Shown: positions 59,572 to 64,000 of the stretch, piece by piece
Position numbering within the stretch: the stretch's first letter is position 1
Layout: each line of letters opens with the position of its first letter
Origin: Ustilago trichophora
Taxonomy: Eukaryota; Basidiomycota; Ustilaginomycetes; Ustilaginales; Ustilaginaceae
NCBI GenBank assembly: GCA_900323505.1
Contig: OOIN01000003.1
Location: 744,001-808,000, forward strand
Direction of reading: 5' to 3'
DNA length: 64,000 nucleotides
Translations under genes and position numbers: made by a program
Notes under the pieces: model-generated
What the model was told of the DNA's origin: nothing
Seen by the model: the letters and a program-made list of their open reading frames with translations, nothing else
Database searches by the model: none

Positions 59572-59958
59572 TTTTGGATCCCTATCCAGTCGAGCTCTGT
59601 GAAATTATCGATGATGGTTGTGAGAATGGATGGAACGAGGCTGGTCATTGGGGGGGCATCAAGTCCAAAGATTGTGACTAGGAACGCATTCGACCCCTTT
59701 TCGGCCGAAGAATTCACCGCGATTCAGACCGACTCCACAAAACGTTCTTTCAAGTACAGTTAGACGTCCTGACTTGGTGTCAGGAACGCTCTCTTGGTTG
59801 TAGGTTCAGCGGTGTTCTACAATGGTAGTACATGTTACAACAATCGGAAACAAAGAGGCCTGCCTTCCCCAGGCAAGCTCGGTCGGAGCGATACGAAAGG
59901 AACAGAGAGATAATGTAAATGGAATGAAAGACGGGGAAGAAACATATGTGTACAACCC
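59572..59958. other. Intergenic region between D-amino-acid oxidase and PSY2-like genes
   Basis: These 387 bp hold the promoter side of the oxidase gene and the 3' end of the next minus-strand gene. No gene or repeat is seen. Confidence 0.6.
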
Positions 59959-62900
59959 TCACGCATCTTCAGCGTCCGGCTTGTCGGTGGAGCGCACATT
60001 GGATTGGGCTACCATCTTTTTGGACGAGCCTGTCAGGCCGAGTGAGATTCGCTTGATGCCAAGACCGCTGCCACTGCTTGCTCCGTTCTTGCCGTTGTTG
60101 TTGGCGGTGCTAGTCTTGCTGTCGGCGGATCGAGGGGAACTGCCGTCATGTTCCTGCTTTGGTGAGGACGGCGTGTCGTCCGAGCGAGCGTTTTTGGACC
60201 TTTTCGGTGACGGTGATCTAGAGCCCTCGCGCTTGTCGCTACCACCACCGAAAGTGTTGCTGATCGTGTTGGCCATGCTGCGGATGAATCCACCAGGCTG
60301 CTGCTGCTGGGTTGCCTGCGTACTGGAGCTGGAATCGTCCTCGCCAGCCGTAGAAGTTGACTTGCCCTTGTTCTTGGACATACGACCCGACTTTCGTTTC
60401 GACAGCCGTGACAGCTGATCGTCTGCGTCCTCCTCCTCCTCGTTTCTGCGGCGCTTCTCGGGCAACCGTGTGAGAGACAATGGCGACGAAGGATCCTCGG
60501 ACGATGTGGTCTTCCTGCCACCGACCTGGGAAATTGTTTGTTGACCCTCGCCGTCCTCATCGTCGTCATCGTCATCGTAGGAAACGAGGCCGATTGCAGT
60601 GCCGGCACTGCGTGCTTCCACATCCTTGACGTCGTCGTCCTCCTGAAAGTAGCTCTCCTCTTCTGGATCCGCGGCAGCAATGCCAATGTGACCTCGCCCA
60701 GCATCGCTGTGCTGGCGCGACTTGTCCTCCACCTCGCCCGCTTGCTGCGCAGCGTCGTCTGCATCCTGCTGCGGCAAAGGTTCTTGGTTCTTCTCCCATT
60801 GACTGACGAGCAGAGAAAAACATGGCGCAGTGTGAGGCAGATCGGCAAGCTGACGCATACGAGCACCGTGGCGATCCATGCAGTGGCTGATCAAGGTCTT
60901 CATGTTCTCCCTCCTCATGTGCTCGAAGAAGTCGAGAGATGCGGAGGCAACCAAATTGTTGCGATCGGCTTCGGCCTCGATCAATCCTAGAATGGTGGAG
61001 AAGAGCTCGATCTTGATAAAGTGACGATTTGTGAATTGATTGTTGCTGGCCAGGCAGTACTTGAAGAAGCGCAGCGCAGAGAGACGCAGAAACTTTTCTC
61101 GCGAGTGGAGAAGCGATCCGACCTTCTTGGAGATTTCGGATGTGAGCACAAAGTACTGGCTCATGAAGGAGTGGTGCGCAATCATGTGGCAGAGCAGGTC
61201 GCAGAGGTGGCCGTATAAGGCCGAGCGATGACGAGGCTGCGTCGGAAGCTTTTCGCCTTTGGAGAGCACGCGAAAGTCGGGAAGAGTGTTGAAGGGCGAA
61301 CAGAGCCGACCAATCTCAGCTTCGTAAATCCAAGTGAGGAAGCGGTCCGGATCCGCTTTGGCCTTGTTGAGTCCTTGCACTGATAATACCTGAGCTTGCG
61401 TCGCCATGGGCCCACCGTCGGAAGCGACATCGAAGATGATGCGCATCGCCTCTGCGATCTGTGTCTTGAGGCCTGGATCGCGTTCGTTGTGGAGCATATC
61501 GATCATCATGCTGATCAGAGGACGCGTGTCCTGCTCGGTCTGCGACACGACGTGTGCACGCACGCTATTTGCGTCATACTCGATGATGGTCATGAGGATT
61601 TCGGCGGCTGCGTTGCGTGCCGTCTGGCCCAAGCGCTCGAGCGCATACTGCAAGACGTTGAGGAGACCCCAATCGGTGAGTGTGCGATAGAGCGAGATGC
61701 GTGCCGGTAGTTGAATGAGCTTGCCCATGGCGCAAAGCTGTTGGAGGAAGAGGACGCCCTCTGAACGCCTCTCTTCGGGCTCTGCGGGATTTGTGAGCAT
61801 GCGGAAGAGAACGCTGAGAAAGAGTTCGTTTTGACAGCAGTAGTTGACGATGTCGTTTTGGTGGAAGAAGATGAAGGAGTTGAGGATCGAGACTGTTGGA
61901 TCGTCGACGACGCGGGCGAGGATGACGTCGCGAAGGTAGACAAGTCGATAGGTCTGATGGATCTTGGCGACGATCATGGGATCGCCAATTTCGACGACCT
62001 GTTTGAATCGCGCGCGTTGTGTCAAGTGGTCGCGGTAGTTGGCCTTCAAACGTGGGAATTCTGGATCGTACTCGAGCATGCCTACTACGCCGAGAAAGAC
62101 GTCGTCTTGAAGGATGTACTCGAAAAGGAAGCTGTCGTTGAGCAAGAGGATGGTCTGCATGACGGTGCAAAGCATGTGAAGGGAAGGGAGTGCCTCGAGC
62201 TCCTCGACCGTGTGGAAGAAGGGGACGAGCTTGCGGATGTAGTGCGCTTCCATAAGCCAGGTGGTGAGCTTTTCGCGCATCATGGGCCCGCGTGCCGTGG
62301 TGTCCTTGAGCATGGCGTCGATCTTGTCGAGGTTGGCGAGTGTAGGCTCGGGAAGACCCTTGTAGTCGCCCATGATATTGAGAAGGGGCTCAAGGCCTGA
62401 GCTGGAAGCGGACATGCCAAGCACACCGGTGGGTGAATGCGGATTTGGTGTTGTTGGAGGCGAGTCGGTGAGTGCCTCCTCTGCGAGACCCATAAAGTGC
62501 TTTTGAACTTCGGTGAGGAACTCCCAAACTTCATTGCACCCTTCTGCTTCCTGAAAACTGAGCGCCATGTCGACTCCGGTTGGCTCTGTCCATACGACGA
62601 GCGTGTCCTGTTGGCGTTGGTAGACCTCCTCTTTGACGACTTTGCTGGCCAAGAGAATGTCCTCGGACTCTAGGTTCTCGCTAACAACGACGACAAATTG
62701 ACACGGTTGCGGTTGTGTCGGTTTCTGAGACGGATCTGGGCCAGAGCCGTTGCCGAGTATTGGCTCGCTTTCGTCGACCTCGCCTTCGGCTGGTACATCA
62801 ATGCCTTCGAGGAACTGACACTTTTCTTCCCTGCGCGCCACGAGAAGAGCTTCGTCGACGGTCTCGTCGTAGACACCGGCGCAATAGCCTGTACCCCTGT

Positions 62901-63561
62901 CGAACCAGGTCTCGCCTTTGAGCTCATAGACCTTGACACGACGCGCTGATCCGCATTGGTGGTAGTTGCCACGAGAGACGGTGGAGGTGAGAGTGAGGGC
63001 CTCGTTGGACGATGCGGAGAGGTCGCCGGAAGCATCTTCCTCAAGCGGGATGGCATTACTATTGAGCATAGACGGAAGGGGAGCGTTGATGGCGGCTCGA
63101 TAGTCATCCATGGCATTTTCGGCATCCATGTTGGCGTCTGCGGTCGATTTGAGCTGTTCTAATGGCGCAGTAGCTGCTACCGCTACAGCGGCAGCCGCAG
63201 AATAATGATCTTCCTCCAAGGTGAGGACTTGATCAGGAATATCGGGAAGGTTGGCAGAGGCAAAGTTGTGTTGGGGAGGCTCGGAGGCAACGGGAGACAT
63301 CTCGGCATCTGCGGGTACATGTGCAACAGAGAAGGAAGAAGTAGCAATGGCAGGATCGACAATGGCGTCTGGATCGGAAGTATCTGGAGCATCGGCTGCG
63401 AGGATTGGTTGCGAAGTGGAAGCATCCGTTGATGGTTGAGCTTGGGCATGTGATTGAGGCATGACGGCTACACCATCTTGTGGATTGGTCTGGGCATCGA
63501 CCTGTGGAAGGGGAGGTGGATTGCCCTGAGTTGATGTGTCGGGAGCGTCTTCGGTCGCCAT
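59959..63561 (-). CDS. PSY2: Protein phosphatase 4 regulatory subunit 3 (SMEK/Psy2 family)
   Basis: This 1200-residue protein starts at MATEDAPD; the 13-codon upstream extension begins at TTG. After about 200 acidic, Ala/Pro-rich residues comes the EVH1/PH-like domain (about 205-330, RRVKVYELKGETWFDRGTGY). The SMK-1 domain (about 430-620) follows, with LQDDVFLGVVGMLEYDPEFP and the SFIFFHQNDIV motif, then ARM-like helices to about 900 (KSGS-type turns and FFKYCLASNNQFTNRHFIK). PP4R3 proteins guide the PP4 catalytic subunit to substrates in DNA-damage recovery and, in other organisms, insulin/FOXO and cell-cycle control, acting mainly in the nucleus. The C-terminal 300 residues are disordered, alternating acidic and Lys/Arg-rich, and include a likely nuclear signal (SKRKSGRMSKNKGKS). 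Confidence 0.93.
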   Translation of the reverse strand: MATEDAPDTSTQGNPPPLPQVDAQTNPQDGVAVMPQSHAQAQPSTDASTSQPILAADAPDTSDPDAIVDPAIATSSFSVAHVPADAEMSPVASEPPQHNFASANLPDIPDQVLTLEEDHYSAAAAVAVAATAPLEQLKSTADANMDAENAMDDYRAAINAPLPSMLNSNAIPLEEDASGDLSASSNEALTLTSTVSRGNYHQCGSARRVKVYELKGETWFDRGTGYCAGVYDETVDEALLVARREEKCQFLEGIDVPAEGEVDESEPILGNGSGPDPSQKPTQPQPCQFVVVVSENLESEDILLASKVVKEEVYQRQQDTLVVWTEPTGVDMALSFQEAEGCNEVWEFLTEVQKHFMGLAEEALTDSPPTTPNPHSPTGVLGMSASSSGLEPLLNIMGDYKGLPEPTLANLDKIDAMLKDTTARGPMMREKLTTWLMEAHYIRKLVPFFHTVEELEALPSLHMLCTVMQTILLLNDSFLFEYILQDDVFLGVVGMLEYDPEFPRLKANYRDHLTQRARFKQVVEIGDPMIVAKIHQTYRLVYLRDVILARVVDDPTVSILNSFIFFHQNDIVNYCCQNELFLSVLFRMLTNPAEPEERRSEGVLFLQQLCAMGKLIQLPARISLYRTLTDWGLLNVLQYALERLGQTARNAAAEILMTIIEYDANSVRAHVVSQTEQDTRPLISMMIDMLHNERDPGLKTQIAEAMRIIFDVASDGGPMATQAQVLSVQGLNKAKADPDRFLTWIYEAEIGRLCSPFNTLPDFRVLSKGEKLPTQPRHRSALYGHLCDLLCHMIAHHSFMSQYFVLTSEISKKVGSLLHSREKFLRLSALRFFKYCLASNNQFTNRHFIKIELFSTILGLIEAEADRNNLVASASLDFFEHMRRENMKTLISHCMDRHGARMRQLADLPHTAPCFSLLVSQWEKNQEPLPQQDADDAAQQAGEVEDKSRQHSDAGRGHIGIAAADPEEESYFQEDDDVKDVEARSAGTAIGLVSYDDDDDDEDGEGQQTISQVGGRKTTSSEDPSSPLSLTRLPEKRRRNEEEEDADDQLSRLSKRKSGRMSKNKGKSTSTAGEDDSSSSTQATQQQQPGGFIRSMANTISNTFGGGSDKREGSRSPSPKRSKNARSDDTPSSPKQEHDGSSPRSADSKTSTANNNGKNGASSGSGLGIKRISLGLTGSSKKMVAQSNVRSTDKPDAEDA

Positions 63562-64000
63562 ATCATGCCCTTTGCCGTTCAAGGTGAAGACTGAAGCCAA
63601 GAGGGGCGATGCTGCATCCGGAGAAGAATGCGTGTCGAGAGCGCGTGAGCGTGCGGGAACTCTAGAGCGACGGATCCATGAGCCTTGTTTGCAAAGGCAG
63701 CCGAGTGCACTTTTGTTTGTTGTTTGTTTGTGGGGCAGTTGAGGATGATGTCAATACAGCTGGCGCACGTGTCGTTGGGTGGAACAAAAGAGCTGGTGCG
63801 GGACGATCGAGTGGTGCTGAAGCAGATGGGTTTTCGTGACGCGATGCTGATAAGATAGGATGAGCACGCTGATCAGCTTGCGAGTTGCGGAAGCGAGAGG
63901 ACACTGAGATGAGACGGGAGAGCGAGAGATAGAGATAGAGACAATACGATGGTTGGACACTCGAAAGGGGCGGAAGGTGGTGATGGAATCGACGACGGAT
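63562..64000. other. Upstream region of the PSY2-like gene, to the window edge
   Basis: No coding sequence is supported. Read on the minus strand it contains an ACAAACAAACAACAAACA-type stretch (about 63714-63732) and a short CTCTATCTCTATCTC repeat (about 63926-63940), consistent with leader or promoter sequence. Confidence 0.5.

Overview
The window looks like nuclear DNA of a basidiomycete fungus, most likely a smut or a related yeast (Ustilaginomycetes). That is an inference from gene content and style. Genes are dense and on both strands. Most are intronless or carry one short GT-AG intron (54-111 bp) with a GTAAGT-type donor. Proteins have long Ser/Pro/Gln-rich segments, and upstream regions hold pentanucleotide, GA, CA and homopolymer repeats. 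No species is claimed.

Layout. 1-10.3 kb: a GH5 exo-beta-1,3-glucanase (+) facing ATG2 (-). 10.3-16 kb: an accessory island of decayed mobile DNA with a Tc1-like transposase stub, two LTR-like direct repeats around an anonymous coding fragment, and a minus-strand coiled-coil gene broken by stops and frameshifts. 16-24 kb: a large disordered protein (+) and a TBC Rab-GAP (-). 25.9-31 kb: a CDC50/Lem3 flippase subunit (+), a degenerate hydrolase/SnoaL-like protein (-) and a 4-coumarate-CoA-ligase-like enzyme with a hidden last exon (-). 31.4-34 kb: a second accessory patch with an A34/T20 structure, a broken minus-strand fragment and an Ulp1-like reading frame with a stop near its start and no recognisable catalytic triad. 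36-44 kb: a giant BEM2-like RhoGAP (+). 44-49 kb: PSF2 (-), a TVP38/DedA protein (+) and an inositol-type sugar transporter (-). 49.7 kb: an intron-containing tRNA-Arg(UCU) (-). 50-64 kb: SRP68 (-), betaine-lipid synthase BTA1 (+), a six-exon D-amino-acid oxidase (-) and the PP4 regulatory subunit PSY2/PP4R3 (-).

Most genes are core housekeeping functions: autophagy, Rab and Rho GTPase control, lipid flipping and betaine lipids, replication initiation, protein targeting and phosphatase regulation. They form no evident pathway cluster. The unusual material is in the two accessory patches. There, several broken frames have stops one C-to-T change from a sense codon, and one LTR-like copy has lost at least eight CpG sites relative to its partner. 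This resembles RIP-like or methylation-driven decay but is not proven. Start codons were set at ATG; apparent extensions that begin at TTG or GTG were trimmed.
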